In this document: positions 1 to 8,285 of the stretch, in pieces | How positions within the stretch are numbered: position 1 is the stretch's first letter | Layout of the letters: the number at the start of each line of letters is the position of its first letter | Source of the DNA: Myxococcaceae bacterium | GTDB lineage: Bacteria; Myxococcota; Myxococcia; Myxococcales; Myxococcaceae | NCBI GenBank assembly: GCA_016926755.1 | Contig: JAFGNZ010000111.1 | Location: 1-55,212, forward strand | DNA: 55,212 bases | Direction of reading: 5' to 3' | Made by a program: the position numbers and the translations under genes | The notes under the pieces: generated by a model | The model's input: only the letters and a program-made list of their open reading frames with translations | What the model was told of the DNA's origin: nothing | Databases searched by the model: none

Positions 1-590
1 CCAACGTCGACGCAGAAGTTGCAGCCGGCGATCAAGTCGCCGGTGGGAATGTCGGGCGTTCCGTTGCTGGCGTCGGAGTGGAGGGAGATGGCCTGGTAGG
101 GCGCCGGCAGGGGCCGCTGGATGCGGGTGGAGTCGAGGTCCAGGAAGGACAGGCCGCCGGAGTCCAGCCCGCTGCCGACGCCCAGCGTCAGCTGGTCGCG
201 CGTCGGGGGAGGGACCAGCTCCGTGCCGACGCCGGGAGGCGGCAGCGCGCGCTCGAACTCCAAGGCGTCCTCGATGCCGTTGGACAGATCCAGCACGTTC
301 CAGTCGGGAATGAGCGGTGGCAGGTCCGGACGCTCCAGCGTCTGGATGCGCAGGCGCTTGTCGGGCGTCTGGTGGAAGAACACGTAGTGAGGCGTGCCGC
401 TGCTGACGGCGCGCAGCTGGGCGGTGGTGATCAGGGCCGCGACATCGAACACGGCGTTGTTCACGCGGGCCTTGCCCACGCCGTAGACCATGAAGGTCAC
501 GGCCAGGGTGCCCAGGATGGTGAGGATGACCACGGCGGTCATCACTTCCATCAGCGTGAAGCCTCGGCGGAGTCGGGAGTGGGTGTGCAC
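1..590 (-). CDS. Type IV pilin-like / pseudopilin protein (partial, C-terminus off window)
   Basis: Reading leftward from a GTG at 590 gives about 196 residues before the window ends. The N-terminus has a short basic leader (His-Ser-Arg-Leu-Arg-Arg-Gly) followed by FTLMEV and a hydrophobic helix (MTAVVILTILGTLAVTFM). This is the prepilin peptidase site, with Gly at -1, Phe at +1 and Glu at +5, as in type IV pilins and type II secretion pseudopilins. An AGGAGG lies 7 bases upstream of the GTG and fixes the start. Known biology: such proteins are cleaved and N-methylated by PilD and assemble into pilus or pseudopilus fibres at the inner membrane. The remainder is Pro-rich and variable, as expected for a minor pilin. 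Which system it serves (T4P minor pilin or T2SS GspH-like) cannot be told here. Confidence 0.88.
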   Translation of the reverse strand, partial: MHTHSRLRRGFTLMEVMTAVVILTILGTLAVTFMVYGVGKARVNNAVFDVAALITTAQLRAVSSGTPHYVFFHQTPDKRLRIQTLERPDLPPLIPDWNVLDLSNGIEDALEFERALPPPGVGTELVPPPTRDQLTLGVGSGLDSGGLSFLDLDSTRIQRPLPAPYQAISLHSDASNGTPDIPTGDLIAGCNFCVDV

Positions 591-758
591 GCGAGCACCT
601 CCTGCGAGGCCTCGCACGTTGCAAAGTCCGGCCCTCTACGCCGTCCGCGCAAATGGGCGGAACCACGGCGTGTGGGAGGCGTTCGCCTGAAAGTCCTGCA
701 CCGGGCGGCACCTCGCAAACTTTGCACTCCGCAAAGAGTGAAAGGCGGTGCGACCGCC

Positions 759-1577
759 TCAGTCCGTCCGGGCCGCCTGCTCCTTCGAGATGGCGCCCGC
801 TTGCGGCTCGGCACCCGGCTCCCGGTCGAACTCACTGGCGGGGTAGGCCTTCGCCGCGTCCAGGTAGCGCTTGGTCTGGATGCGCCGACGATCCCTGCGG
901 CTGATCCACTCCGGAGTCATGAGCTGGGGCTCGCCGCCGGCGGCGGCCTCCACCGAGACCCCATCGCAGAAGAGCCACTCGGTGCGGCCGTTGGAGTACT
1001 GGCGCGCGAGGTACAGGTCGGCGCTGCCGACCACGGGATTGGGCGTGCACCACGTCTGCTTCGCCGCCGCCTCTCGCGCGGGCGCCTCCTCCAGCCACTT
1101 CCGCTGGGCCGCTTTCAACTCGGCCGCGGCCAGCGCCGCGGGGGCATCGGCGAGCCGGGCCCGGGCACTCTCCAGCAGCTCCTTGCCCCGCCGAGCGATC
1201 TCCGGGAAGGCTCCGGTCTGGTGGAAGCCGCACTCGCTCAACGCCGCCAGGTTTCGACGGTGGATCTCCAGCACGGGGAGCAGGGTGCGATTCGCCTCCT
1301 GCAACAGCGCCAGGTGCTCCGCGTGCTGGAGCGCCTCGGGATTCGCGGCCTCCTGCGTGCTGGAGAGGAACCGCGCGATCAGCCCGTTCACCGAGCTCAG
1401 CTCGTCCACCAGCCAGCGAGGCTCCGTGTCACAGAGGGCCGCCTGCGCCCCGGCGTAGTCCCGATACTCCGCGCGAGCCATGCCCAGCGCATACCTCTGA
1501 AGAGGAGCCGGCTTCCTTCCCGCGCATGCTCCCAACACGGCACACAGGCTCACCAGAAGGATTCGAGGTGCACTCAT
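759..1577 (-). CDS. Hypothetical lipoprotein
   Basis: 272 residues. The start MSAPRILLVSLCAVLGACAG is a compact type II signal peptide with lipobox LGAC, so the mature protein should be lipid-anchored; an upstream in-frame extension to 1847 has noncoding-like composition and was dropped. The body is Ala/Glu-rich and probably helical, and then contains a segment with W, C and Y residues (CTPNPVVGSADLYLARQY) and a basic tail. No domain recognised. It lies between the iron permease and the pilin gene on the same strand, 133 bases downstream of the permease stop. Function unknown; the lipoprotein call is seen, the rest is not inferable. Confidence 0.7.
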   Translation of the reverse strand: MSAPRILLVSLCAVLGACAGRKPAPLQRYALGMARAEYRDYAGAQAALCDTEPRWLVDELSSVNGLIARFLSSTQEAANPEALQHAEHLALLQEANRTLLPVLEIHRRNLAALSECGFHQTGAFPEIARRGKELLESARARLADAPAALAAAELKAAQRKWLEEAPAREAAAKQTWCTPNPVVGSADLYLARQYSNGRTEWLFCDGVSVEAAAGGEPQLMTPEWISRRDRRRIQTKRYLDAAKAYPASEFDREPGAEPQAGAISKEQAARTD

Positions 1578-1710
1578 GCCGCGGGAGTCTAGCGCTTGAT
1601 TTGAGGTCAAACAAACAAGGCCGTGACAGGCGGTCGCTATGTCGGGCAGCTGACGAGCGGCCTGGGGAGCCCCGCGGCTCCGGGAGGGAGGCAGTACCTG
1701 CTCGCGGCTC

Positions 1711-3597
1711 TTACGCGAGCGGCGCTCCCGCATCACCCCGGCCCTGCGAGGCGGCCGTGGTGAGCCGCGCGGTGCGGACCCGGCGCACGAGGGTGAAGGC
1801 CAGGGGCCCCAGCGCGAGCAGGAGCTGCGGCCCGAGCGAGAGCACATCCGGATAGACGCCGAGGAACTCCACGGTGATGAAGGGGATGGGCGAGAGTGGC
1901 AGCAGGGCCACCTCCTGGAGCGCGTGCAGGCCCTTGCCCAGCAGGAGGACGGCGGTGACGACGAGCACCACGGTGGACGCCTGGAAGAGCGTCTTCATGG
2001 GCAGCTTGTAGCCCACGCGGTTCACGAACAGGACCAGCGCCACGAGCGCCACGGCGCCGGCCGCGCAGCCCCAGGCCACGCCCGACGGCGAGTCGAGCGC
2101 CAGGCCCTGGAGGAACACCGCCGTCTCGAAGCTCTCGCGCAGCACCGCGGTGAAGGCGATGGCGAAGAGGCCCAGGGTGCTGCCGCTGCCGAGCGCGCCC
2201 TGCATCTTCTGGCGCAGCTCGCCCATGAAGCGGCTCATGTTGCTGCGCGCGTTGAGCCACAGCGCCGCGTACAGCAGCAGGGCCACCGCGGCGAGCGCGG
2301 CCACGCCCTCGAGCAGCTCTCGGTTGGCGCCGGCCAGCAGGTGCCGCCCGAAGAGGAACGCCAGCGCGCCCACCCCGAGCGCGGACAGCCAGCCCCCGTG
2401 CACCACGCGCGTGTGCCGCGTGGCCCCCATCTTGCGCAGGGCCGCCAGCAGCGCCGCGACGATGATGGTGGCCTCGAAGCCCTCGCGCAGGAGGATGAGG
2501 AAGGTGAGCCAGAGGACGGAGAGCATGCCCACCGCCGAGCCGCTGCCCCGCCGCGCCTCATCCAGCAGGGCCAGCAGCGCTCGCCCCTCGTCCTGGAGGT
2601 GAGGGCTGCCCCGCTCGGCGGCGAGCCGCGCGTCCAGGAACGCCTGCTCCAGCCGGTTCACCAGCTCCGGGCTCCGAGCGCGCAGCTTCGGCTCCACCGG
2701 CTCCAGCCCGTTGAGGTACGCCTCCAGCAGCGCGTTGCGCGCGCCTGTCATGTCGCCCGAGGCCCCCTTGCGCAGCGCCTCCTCCACCTGGGTGCGCGCC
2801 ATCAGCAGCGCGCGCTCCTCGTCCGCGTCCGGCAGCTTGCGGCGCAGGCAGGCGAGGTTCTCCGCTCCATGCGCGGCGATCAGCTCCGGGTCCGTGGAGG
2901 TGGCCAGCCGCTCCCGCGACACGCTCGGCGGAGTGCCCTCGCAGGGGGGCTGGCGGAGGGTGAAGACGTAGAAGGCGAGCGACCAGCGCTCCTCCTCGGA
3001 GAGCGTGGGGAAGCCGGGCATCGCCGTGCCAGGGACGCCGAAGCTGGTGGTGTTGAAGGCCTTGTACGGCGTGAGCCCGGCCATGGTGTCCGGATCATGG
3101 AAGTTGGCGGGCCGGGGCTCCATCGTCTGGGCGATGCTCACCTGGGAGCGGCCGTCGGCGCCGTGGCAGGCGGCGCAGGCCACCTGGAAGAGCTGCTCGC
3201 CCCGCGCGAGATCCGGCGGCCGGCGCGGGCTGCGGGCCAGCCCTCCCGCGAGCACCAGATCCTCCACGAGCGCGCCGCAGTCCCGGCTGACGCCCTCCGG
3301 ATCCTTGGCCTGATCCACCCGGGCCTTCACCTCCTGGATGCGCGGGAGGAAGGCCGTCGCGGCGGGGCCGATCTCCTGGGCCGCCACCACCGCCTCGGCG
3401 ATGAAGCTCTTCTGCTCGGTCAGCTCGAACTCGGACTGGGACTCGATGGCGGCCGGGTAGTCCGCCTCCAGGTACTGGAGGATGCCCACCAGCCGGTGCC
3501 AGGCGGATCCCTGGGACGCGGCCTCATCATCGGCCCGCGCCGCCAGGGGCAGCGAGAGGATCAGCGACAGCAGGAAGTAGGCGCCGGTGCGGTTCAC
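1711..3597 (-). CDS. Cytochrome c-FTR1 family iron permease fusion
   Basis: About 628 residues from a GTG at 3597 (VNRTGAYFLLSL, a signal peptide ending near AARA). A TTG extension to 3633 is possible but would run toward the putative Fur site. After an N-terminal helical segment there is a c-type haem motif CAACH near residues 141-145, with a downstream Met (TAMPGF) as likely axial ligand. The C-terminal half is a polytopic membrane domain with two REXXE motifs, REGFEA and RESFET. Those motifs define the FTR1/EfeU iron permease family, where the Glu residues carry Fe across the inner membrane. A haem domain fused to the permease fits oxidation-coupled ferrous iron uptake (inference). A Fur-box-like sequence lies about 40 bases upstream of the start. 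Lead or other divalent metal transport is an alternative for the family. Confidence 0.9.
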   Translation of the reverse strand: MNRTGAYFLLSLILSLPLAARADDEAASQGSAWHRLVGILQYLEADYPAAIESQSEFELTEQKSFIAEAVVAAQEIGPAATAFLPRIQEVKARVDQAKDPEGVSRDCGALVEDLVLAGGLARSPRRPPDLARGEQLFQVACAACHGADGRSQVSIAQTMEPRPANFHDPDTMAGLTPYKAFNTTSFGVPGTAMPGFPTLSEEERWSLAFYVFTLRQPPCEGTPPSVSRERLATSTDPELIAAHGAENLACLRRKLPDADEERALLMARTQVEEALRKGASGDMTGARNALLEAYLNGLEPVEPKLRARSPELVNRLEQAFLDARLAAERGSPHLQDEGRALLALLDEARRGSGSAVGMLSVLWLTFLILLREGFEATIIVAALLAALRKMGATRHTRVVHGGWLSALGVGALAFLFGRHLLAGANRELLEGVAALAAVALLLYAALWLNARSNMSRFMGELRQKMQGALGSGSTLGLFAIAFTAVLRESFETAVFLQGLALDSPSGVAWGCAAGAVALVALVLFVNRVGYKLPMKTLFQASTVVLVVTAVLLLGKGLHALQEVALLPLSPIPFITVEFLGVYPDVLSLGPQLLLALGPLAFTLVRRVRTARLTTAASQGRGDAGAPLA

Positions 3598-3636
3598 GCC
3601 CGCCGTTCTATCAGCCGGAGCGCCACATTTCAATCT

Positions 3637-3651
3637 TGAGAATCAAAATCA
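3637..3651. promoter_or_regulatory. Putative Fur box upstream of the FTR1 iron permease
   Basis: TGAGAATCAAAATCA matches 11 of 14 specified positions of the 7-1-7 Fur consensus TGATAATnATTATCA. It sits in a short AT-rich island (3630-3660), which stands out in this GC-rich region, about 40 bases upstream of the GTG start of the iron permease on the minus strand. Location and target gene both fit iron repression. Binding is inferred, not shown. Confidence 0.5.
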
Positions 3652-3724
3652 AAATATGAGCCTGGCGATCGGCACTTTCGGGAATGTGAGGAGGCAGGCA
3701 CACGTGTCGGCCCTGGAGCGAGCC

Positions 3725-4207
3725 TCAACGCTCGTAGGTGAGGAAGGAGAAGGGGAGCGCCTCTGGGCCTGAGGCGGGGTGGTGCTCCTCTTCGATCAGC
3801 TTCCACGAGGAGAGGTCCACCTCGGGGAAGTACGTGTCGCCCGGGAAGTCGCGCTCCAGGCGGGTGAGGTAGAGGCGGTCCAGCCGGCCCATCGTCTGCG
3901 CGTAGAGCTCCGCGCCGCCGGCGATGAACACCTCGTCGTCTCCCTGCGCGAGCGCGAGCGCCTCGTCCACCGAGTGCGCCACCTTCACGCCCTGGGGCGC
4001 GTAGCCCTGCTGGCGCGTCACCACGATGAAGGTGCGGCCCGGCAGCGGGCGACCGATGGACTCGAACGTCTTGCGGCCCATCACGAGCGTGTGCCCCAGG
4101 GTGAGCCGCTTGAACCGGGCGAGATCCGCCGGCAGCCGCCACGGGAGCTGGTTTCCGACGCCGATCACCCGATTGGCCGCCATGGCCACGATGGCCGAGA
4201 GCCTCAT
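3725..4207 (-). CDS. folA: Dihydrofolate reductase
   Basis: 160 residues, the usual length for chromosomal bacterial DHFR. It reduces dihydrofolate to tetrahydrofolate with NADPH. Recognisable segments are the N-terminal strand and Met20-like loop with [15 protein letters not shown] (the Asp/Trp substrate pocket), [17 protein letters not shown] (NADPH binding), and FIAGGAELY near the C-terminal third. The start ATG at 4207 overlaps the thyA stop in an ATGA. Thymidylate synthase produces the dihydrofolate that this enzyme recycles, so the coupled order thyA-folA is the classical arrangement. Confidence 0.97.
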   Translation of the reverse strand: MRLSAIVAMAANRVIGVGNQLPWRLPADLARFKRLTLGHTLVMGRKTFESIGRPLPGRTFIVVTRQQGYAPQGVKVAHSVDEALALAQGDDEVFIAGGAELYAQTMGRLDRLYLTRLERDFPGDTYFPEVDLSSWKLIEEEHHPASGPEALPFSFLTYER

Positions 4208-4998
4208 ACGGCCACGGGCGCCTTGATGGCGGGGTGCGGCTCGTACCCCTCCAGCGTGAAGTCCTCGTACCGGAAGGCGAACAGATCCTTCACCTCCGGG
4301 TTGAGCTTCATCCGGGGCAGCGGGCGCGGCTCTCGCGCGAGCTGCGTCCGGGCCTGCTCCACGTGGTTGAGGTAGAGGTGCGCGTCGCCCAGCGTGTGGA
4401 TGAACTCGTGCGGGGTGAGCCCCGTCGCCTGCGCCACCATCATCGTCAGCAGCGAGTAGGAGGCGATGTTGAACGGCAGGCCGAGGAAGAGGTCCGCGCT
4501 GCGCTGGTAGAGCTGGCAGGACAGGCGCCCGTCCGCCACGTAGAACTGGAAGAGCACGTGGCAGGGCGGCAGCTTCATCGCCGGCAGGTCCGCCACGTTC
4601 CACGCGCTGATCAGGTGGCGCCGCGAGTCCGGGTTCTTGCGCAGCCCCTCGACGAGCTGGCGCATCTGGTCGATGTGCTCGCCGTTGGGCGCGGACCACG
4701 AGCGCCACTGGTGGCCGTACACGGGGCCGAGGTTCCCCTCGGCGTCGGCCCACTCGTCCCAGATGGTGACGCCCTCGGCCTGGAGCGAGCGCACGCTGGT
4801 GTCGCCCCGGAGCATCCACAGCAGCTCGTGGATGATGGACTTGAGGTGCAGCTTCTTGGTCGTCACCACCGGGAAGCCCTGGGTGAGATCGAAGCGCAGC
4901 TGGTGGCCGAAGAGGCTGAGCGTGCCGGTGCCGGTCCGGTCACCCTTCTTCGTGCCGTTGCTGAGGACGTGTTCGAGCAGCGCGAGGTACGGTTTCAT
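4204..4998 (-). CDS. thyA: Thymidylate synthase
   Basis: 264 residues, the same length as E. coli ThyA. It methylates dUMP to dTMP using methylene-tetrahydrofolate and yields dihydrofolate. Visible signatures are [12 protein letters not shown] at the N-terminus, WDEWAD, the catalytic Cys in [12 protein letters not shown], the [16 protein letters not shown] dUMP-binding block, and [12 protein letters not shown]. Starts at ATG 4998, only 15 bases from the divergent adenosyltransferase start, so its promoter must lie inside that neighbour or it is weakly led; no Shine-Dalgarno sequence is apparent. Overlaps folA by 4 bases. Confidence 0.98.
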   Translation of the reverse strand: MKPYLALLEHVLSNGTKKGDRTGTGTLSLFGHQLRFDLTQGFPVVTTKKLHLKSIIHELLWMLRGDTSVRSLQAEGVTIWDEWADAEGNLGPVYGHQWRSWSAPNGEHIDQMRQLVEGLRKNPDSRRHLISAWNVADLPAMKLPPCHVLFQFYVADGRLSCQLYQRSADLFLGLPFNIASYSLLTMMVAQATGLTPHEFIHTLGDAHLYLNHVEQARTQLAREPRPLPRMKLNPEVKDLFAFRYEDFTLEGYEPHPAIKAPVAV

Positions 4999-5013
4999 GG
5001 GAGGTTCGAGGGC

Positions 5014-5574
5014 ATGAAGATCTACACGAAGACGGGGGACGCGGGTGAGACAGGGTTGTTCGGCGGGGGGCGCGTTCCGAAAGACGACGAAAGGGTGGAC
5101 GCCTACGGCGAGGTGGACGAGCTGAACGCGACGCTGGGCCTGGCGCGCAGCCTCTCCATGCCGGCGGATCTGGACGGGCTGCTCCAGCGACTGCAGGACC
5201 AGCTCTTCACGGTGGGTGCGGCGCTGGCCACACCCCCGGGCACCAAGGCCTCGGCGCACATCCCCCCGCTCAGGCCCGAGTGGGTGGAGGCGATGGAGAA
5301 GGCGATCGACGGCTACGAGACCGAGCTGCCGAAGATGACACACTTCATCCTCCCCGGGGGCAGCCAGGCCTCCAGCGCGCTGCACCTGGCGAGGACGGTG
5401 TGCCGACGGGCGGAGCGGCGCGTCGTCCCGCTGCTGCGCGAGGGGAAGGTACCCGCCGAGGTAGGGGTATTCCTGAATCGGCTCTCGGACCTGCTCTTCG
5501 TCATGGCTCGGGTGGCCAACCACCGGGTGGGCGTCCCAGATGTGAAGTGGATACCGGAGAAGCCCGAGAGGTAG
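5014..5574 (+). CDS. Cob(I)alamin adenosyltransferase, PduO/MMAB type
   Basis: 186 residues. It transfers the adenosyl group of ATP to cob(I)alamin to make coenzyme B12. The N-terminal [20 protein letters not shown] block with following [14 protein letters not shown] is the ATP-binding signature of the PduO family, and the C-terminal [12 protein letters not shown] is the conserved Arg-rich helix that pairs with it. GGAGG precedes ATG 5014. The gene is divergent from thyA and lies 38 bases upstream of queG, itself a cobalamin-using enzyme. The likely physiological client is methylmalonyl-CoA mutase (an epimerase gene lies at 18394), but no mutase is in the window. Confidence 0.93.
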   Translation: MKIYTKTGDAGETGLFGGGRVPKDDERVDAYGEVDELNATLGLARSLSMPADLDGLLQRLQDQLFTVGAALATPPGTKASAHIPPLRPEWVEAMEKAIDGYETELPKMTHFILPGGSQASSALHLARTVCRRAERRVVPLLREGKVPAEVGVFLNRLSDLLFVMARVANHRVGVPDVKWIPEKPER

Positions 5575-5612
5575 CCCCCTCGGGGCACGTGGAGCGTTAG
5601 AAGAGAAGTGCC

Positions 5613-6632
5613 GTGAGCCCGCTATCCACCACCTACCTGCGTCAGCTCTCCGAGGCCGTCGGCTTCGAGCTCGTGGGCTTCGCGCGCGCGGAGCCCATCC
5701 CGCCGGACGCGCTCTATTCGTGGATCGAGGCCGGGTACGCGGCGGACATGGACTGGATGACGCAGCGGGCGGCCGAGCGCCTGGATGTCTCCCAGCTCCT
5801 GCCGGGAGCGAAGACGGTGGTGGTCTTCGCCAACAACTACTACCGGGACGATCCGGAGGTGCAGGACTCGCCCATCGCGAAGTATGCGCGGGGGCGCGAC
5901 TACCACTCCACGCTCCGGGACCGGATGAAGGCCTTCCGCAAGGCGATCCAGGGGGCGTACCCGGGGATCGGCACCTACGGGAGCGTGGACAGCGGCCCGC
6001 TGATGGAGAAGGTGTGGGCGGCGCGCGCGGGCCTGGGCTACGTCGGCAGGAACGGCTGCTTCATCACCGAGCCCTATGGCTCGTGGGTGCTGCTGGCCAC
6101 GGTGGTCCTCGACGCGGAGGTGGACGCGTACGGGGAGGGGCCCACGGCGGACCGGTGTGGCCACTGCCGCAAGTGCCTCATGTCCTGTCCCACGGGCGCG
6201 CTGGTGGGCAATGGCCGCGTGGACGCGCGCGCGTGCCTCTCGTACCAGACGATCGAGAACCGCGAGCGCGAGGTGCCCGAGTCCTTCCGCGTGCAGATGG
6301 ACAACATCGCCTTCGGCTGCGACATCTGCCAGGAGGTGTGCCCCCTCAACCGCCGGCCCGTCTTCGCGGAGCACCCGCGCTTCGCCCCCCGCGCCGTCGC
6401 GGGCCTGGGGGTGCTGGAGCTGGCCGGGCTCACCCCCGAGCAGTACGAGAAGTTCATCCCCGGGACGGCGCTCGCGCGGGCCCACTACGACGGACTGCGG
6501 CGCAACGCCATCTACGCGCTGGGCGCGGCACGCGAGTCGCGCGCAAGGCCCCTGCTGGAAAAGCTCAGCGGGGATTCGAGCGAGCTGGTACGTAGCGCCG
6601 CGCAATGGGCGCTCCGACAACTGGCGCAGTGA
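5613..6632 (+). CDS. queG: Epoxyqueuosine reductase
   Basis: 339 residues from a GTG at 5613. QueG reduces epoxyqueuosine to queuosine in the wobble position of GUN-decoding tRNAs, using cobalamin and two [4Fe-4S] clusters. Visible signatures are the two ferredoxin-like motifs, [15 protein letters not shown] and [11 protein letters not shown], together with the [17 protein letters not shown] stretch typical of the cobalamin-binding domain. The C-terminal about 70 residues look like the HEAT-like tail of the long QueG form. Located just behind a cobalamin adenosyltransferase. Stop overlaps the start chosen for the following permease. Confidence 0.95.
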   Translation: MSPLSTTYLRQLSEAVGFELVGFARAEPIPPDALYSWIEAGYAADMDWMTQRAAERLDVSQLLPGAKTVVVFANNYYRDDPEVQDSPIAKYARGRDYHSTLRDRMKAFRKAIQGAYPGIGTYGSVDSGPLMEKVWAARAGLGYVGRNGCFITEPYGSWVLLATVVLDAEVDAYGEGPTADRCGHCRKCLMSCPTGALVGNGRVDARACLSYQTIENREREVPESFRVQMDNIAFGCDICQEVCPLNRRPVFAEHPRFAPRAVAGLGVLELAGLTPEQYEKFIPGTALARAHYDGLRRNAIYALGAARESRARPLLEKLSGDSSELVRSAAQWALRQLAQ

Positions 6633-7573
6633 GCAGCACACCGCTCTCCCCGGCAGCCCTCGGCAGGGTGTACGCCGCGCTCTTGGTCCAGGTGCTCATC
6701 AGCGCCGGGACGTACCTGGCCGGAAAGCGGGCCATGGAGGAGCTGCCGCCCTCCACCACCATCCTCTGGCGCTTCCTGCTCAGCGGCGCGGTGTTCGCGC
6801 TGCTGCTGGCCTTCACGCCGGGGCCGAAGCTGCCGCCGCGCGCCGAGTGGCGCCGGGTGCTGTGGCTGGGGCTGCTGGCGGGGCCGGTGAACCAGCTCCT
6901 CTTCTTCAACGGCCTGGCGCGCACCCCGGCGGCGCATGGCGCGCTGCTGTACGCCTTGACGCCGCTCGGCGTGTACCTGACCAGCCTGCTTCGAGGCCAG
7001 GAGCGGGCCTCGGCGCGGGCGCTGGCGGGAATCATCACGGCCTTCGCGGGCGTGGCGGTGCTCCTGCTGGGGCGGGGGCTGGCCAGCGCCCAGGGCTCGC
7101 TGGGGGGGGATCTGCTCATCCTCGGGGCGGTGGTGGCGTGGGTGCTCTACACGACGGAGGGCCGCCCGTTCGCGTCGAGCCATGGCCCCATCCGCGCCAC
7201 GGCCTGGAGCATGCTGGCGGCGACGGTGCTCATGCTGCCGATGGCGCCCTTCGCGCTGCGGCCCGTCGAGACGCTGAACGCGAGCCTCACCGCGCAGGCC
7301 TGTGTGCTGTACGTGGCGCTGCTCACCTCCGTGGTGGCGTACCTGATCTGGTACTACGCGCTGTCCAAGGTGCCCGCGTCGAAGGTGGCCATCTTCTCCA
7401 ACCTGCAGCCGGTGGCCACGGCCATCGCCGCCTGGGCGCTGCTGGACGAGGCGCTGCACGGGGCGCTGGCGGTGGGGGGCGTGCTCGTCATTGCAGGTGT
7501 CCGGCTCACCCAGGGCGCCAGCGTGCAGCCCCCCGCAACACCCGCGGGGAGCCAGGGGCGCGGCGTCCGGTAG
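6629..7573 (+). CDS. EamA/DMT superfamily permease
   Basis: About 314 residues with ten predicted hydrophobic helices in two repeats, the drug/metabolite transporter pattern. Typical features are FLLSGAVFALLL, GVYLTSLL, GIITAFAGVAVLLLG and, in the second half, YALSKVPASKVAIFSNLQPV, which resembles the conserved EamA helix that ends in Glu/Pro. The GTG at 6629 overlaps the queG stop (GTGA), suggesting translational coupling; an in-frame ATG at 6605 inside queG is the alternative. Substrate not predictable. The tail beyond residue 300 is low complexity. Confidence 0.88.
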   Translation: MSSTPLSPAALGRVYAALLVQVLISAGTYLAGKRAMEELPPSTTILWRFLLSGAVFALLLAFTPGPKLPPRAEWRRVLWLGLLAGPVNQLLFFNGLARTPAAHGALLYALTPLGVYLTSLLRGQERASARALAGIITAFAGVAVLLLGRGLASAQGSLGGDLLILGAVVAWVLYTTEGRPFASSHGPIRATAWSMLAATVLMLPMAPFALRPVETLNASLTAQACVLYVALLTSVVAYLIWYYALSKVPASKVAIFSNLQPVATAIAAWALLDEALHGALAVGGVLVIAGVRLTQGASVQPPATPAGSQGRGVR

Positions 7574-7644
7574 CGCACGGATGACAGGGGGGCCTTGTAC
7601 AACGTCAGCCTCGGAGGCAACCTATTGGGGAGGATGGCGGCAGG

Positions 7645-7659
7645 TGACGTGGCACGTCA
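7645..7659. promoter_or_regulatory. Perfect 15-base palindrome upstream of Uma2 gene, operator candidate
   Basis: TGACGTGGCACGTCA is a perfect inverted repeat around a central G, ending 24 bases before ATG 7684, in the 110-base gap after the permease. Size and position are those of a dimeric repressor or activator site. No regulator gene lies next to it. Assignment as an operator is inference. Confidence 0.35.
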
Positions 7660-7683
7660 GACCGGGGTGTTAAACACGCGCTC

Positions 7684-8274
7684 ATGGAAATGGGGATGGG
7701 CGTTGGAGAACATGGGGATGGAATGGGACGCAAACCGGCCAGCTACGCGGATCTGGAGGCGCTGCCTCCGAACGTGGTGGGGGAGCTCATCGCGGGGGAG
7801 CTGTACGTCAGCCCTCGCCCGGCGTTTCCCCATGCGGTGGCCGCCTCCCGGTTGGGAATCAAGATAGGCGGTCCATTCGACCTGGGAGAGGGTGGCCCCG
7901 GCGGCTGGCTCATCCTCTACGAGCCGGAGCTGCACCTGGGGGACGACGTGTTGGTGCCGGACGTTGCGGGATGGCGGCGTGAGCGGATGCCCGTGATTCC
8001 GCGCTCCGCGGCGGTCAACCTGGCTCCCGACTGGGTGTGTGAAGTGCTCTCTCCCTCCACGGCTGGGCTGGACCGGAACGTCAAACTGCGGGTGTATGCA
8101 CGCGAGGGCGTGAGCCACCTCTGGCTGGTGGACCCAGGGAAGCGGACGCTGGAGGTGCTTCGGCTGGAGGAGGGGCGCTACTCGCTGCTCGGCCTGTACG
8201 AGGGAAAGGCCCGCGTGCGTGTCGAGCCGTTCGAGGTGCTCGAATGGGAGCTGGCCGTCCTCTGGACGGACTGA
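7684..8274 (+). CDS. Uma2 family (DUF820) restriction-endonuclease-fold protein
   Basis: 196 residues from ATG 7684; an internal ATG at 7723 (MGRKPASYADLEALPP) is an alternative start that removes a Gly-rich lead. The fold markers are YADLEALPPNVVGELIAGELYVSPRP at the N-terminus, LVPDVAGW with the PD residue, and WVCEVLSPSTAGLDRNVKLRVYAREGVSHLWLVDP, the E...K core of the PD-(D/E)XK nuclease superfamily. This family is greatly expanded in cyanobacteria and some myxobacteria, and its biological role is unsettled. The following kinase gene begins 11 bases later, so the two are probably co-transcribed. Confidence 0.9.
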   Translation: MEMGMGVGEHGDGMGRKPASYADLEALPPNVVGELIAGELYVSPRPAFPHAVAASRLGIKIGGPFDLGEGGPGGWLILYEPELHLGDDVLVPDVAGWRRERMPVIPRSAAVNLAPDWVCEVLSPSTAGLDRNVKLRVYAREGVSHLWLVDPGKRTLEVLRLEEGRYSLLGLYEGKARVRVEPFEVLEWELAVLWTD

Positions 8275-8285
8275 GAGGTGTCTTC

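Noticed and set aside
715-745. GCAAACTTTGC palindrome and nearby CACTC/GAGTG repeat as a terminator or sigma-54 promoter for the pilin
   Set aside because: No T-run on either strand, and no GG-N10-GC spacing that fits a sigma-54 site.
78-1592. Plus-strand frame of 504 codons over the pilin and lipoprotein genes
   Set aside because: Antisense to a pilin with a perfect prepilin site and a strong Shine-Dalgarno sequence; composition is Gly/Arg/Gln/His-rich.
5000-5013. A cobalamin riboswitch at the adenosyltransferase gene
   Set aside because: There are only 15 bases between the two divergent start codons, far too few for a B12 aptamer.
7595-7867. 90-codon plus-strand frame ahead of and overlapping the Uma2 gene
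   Set aside because: It overlaps the Uma2 frame and has no protein-like pattern or homology that I recognise.
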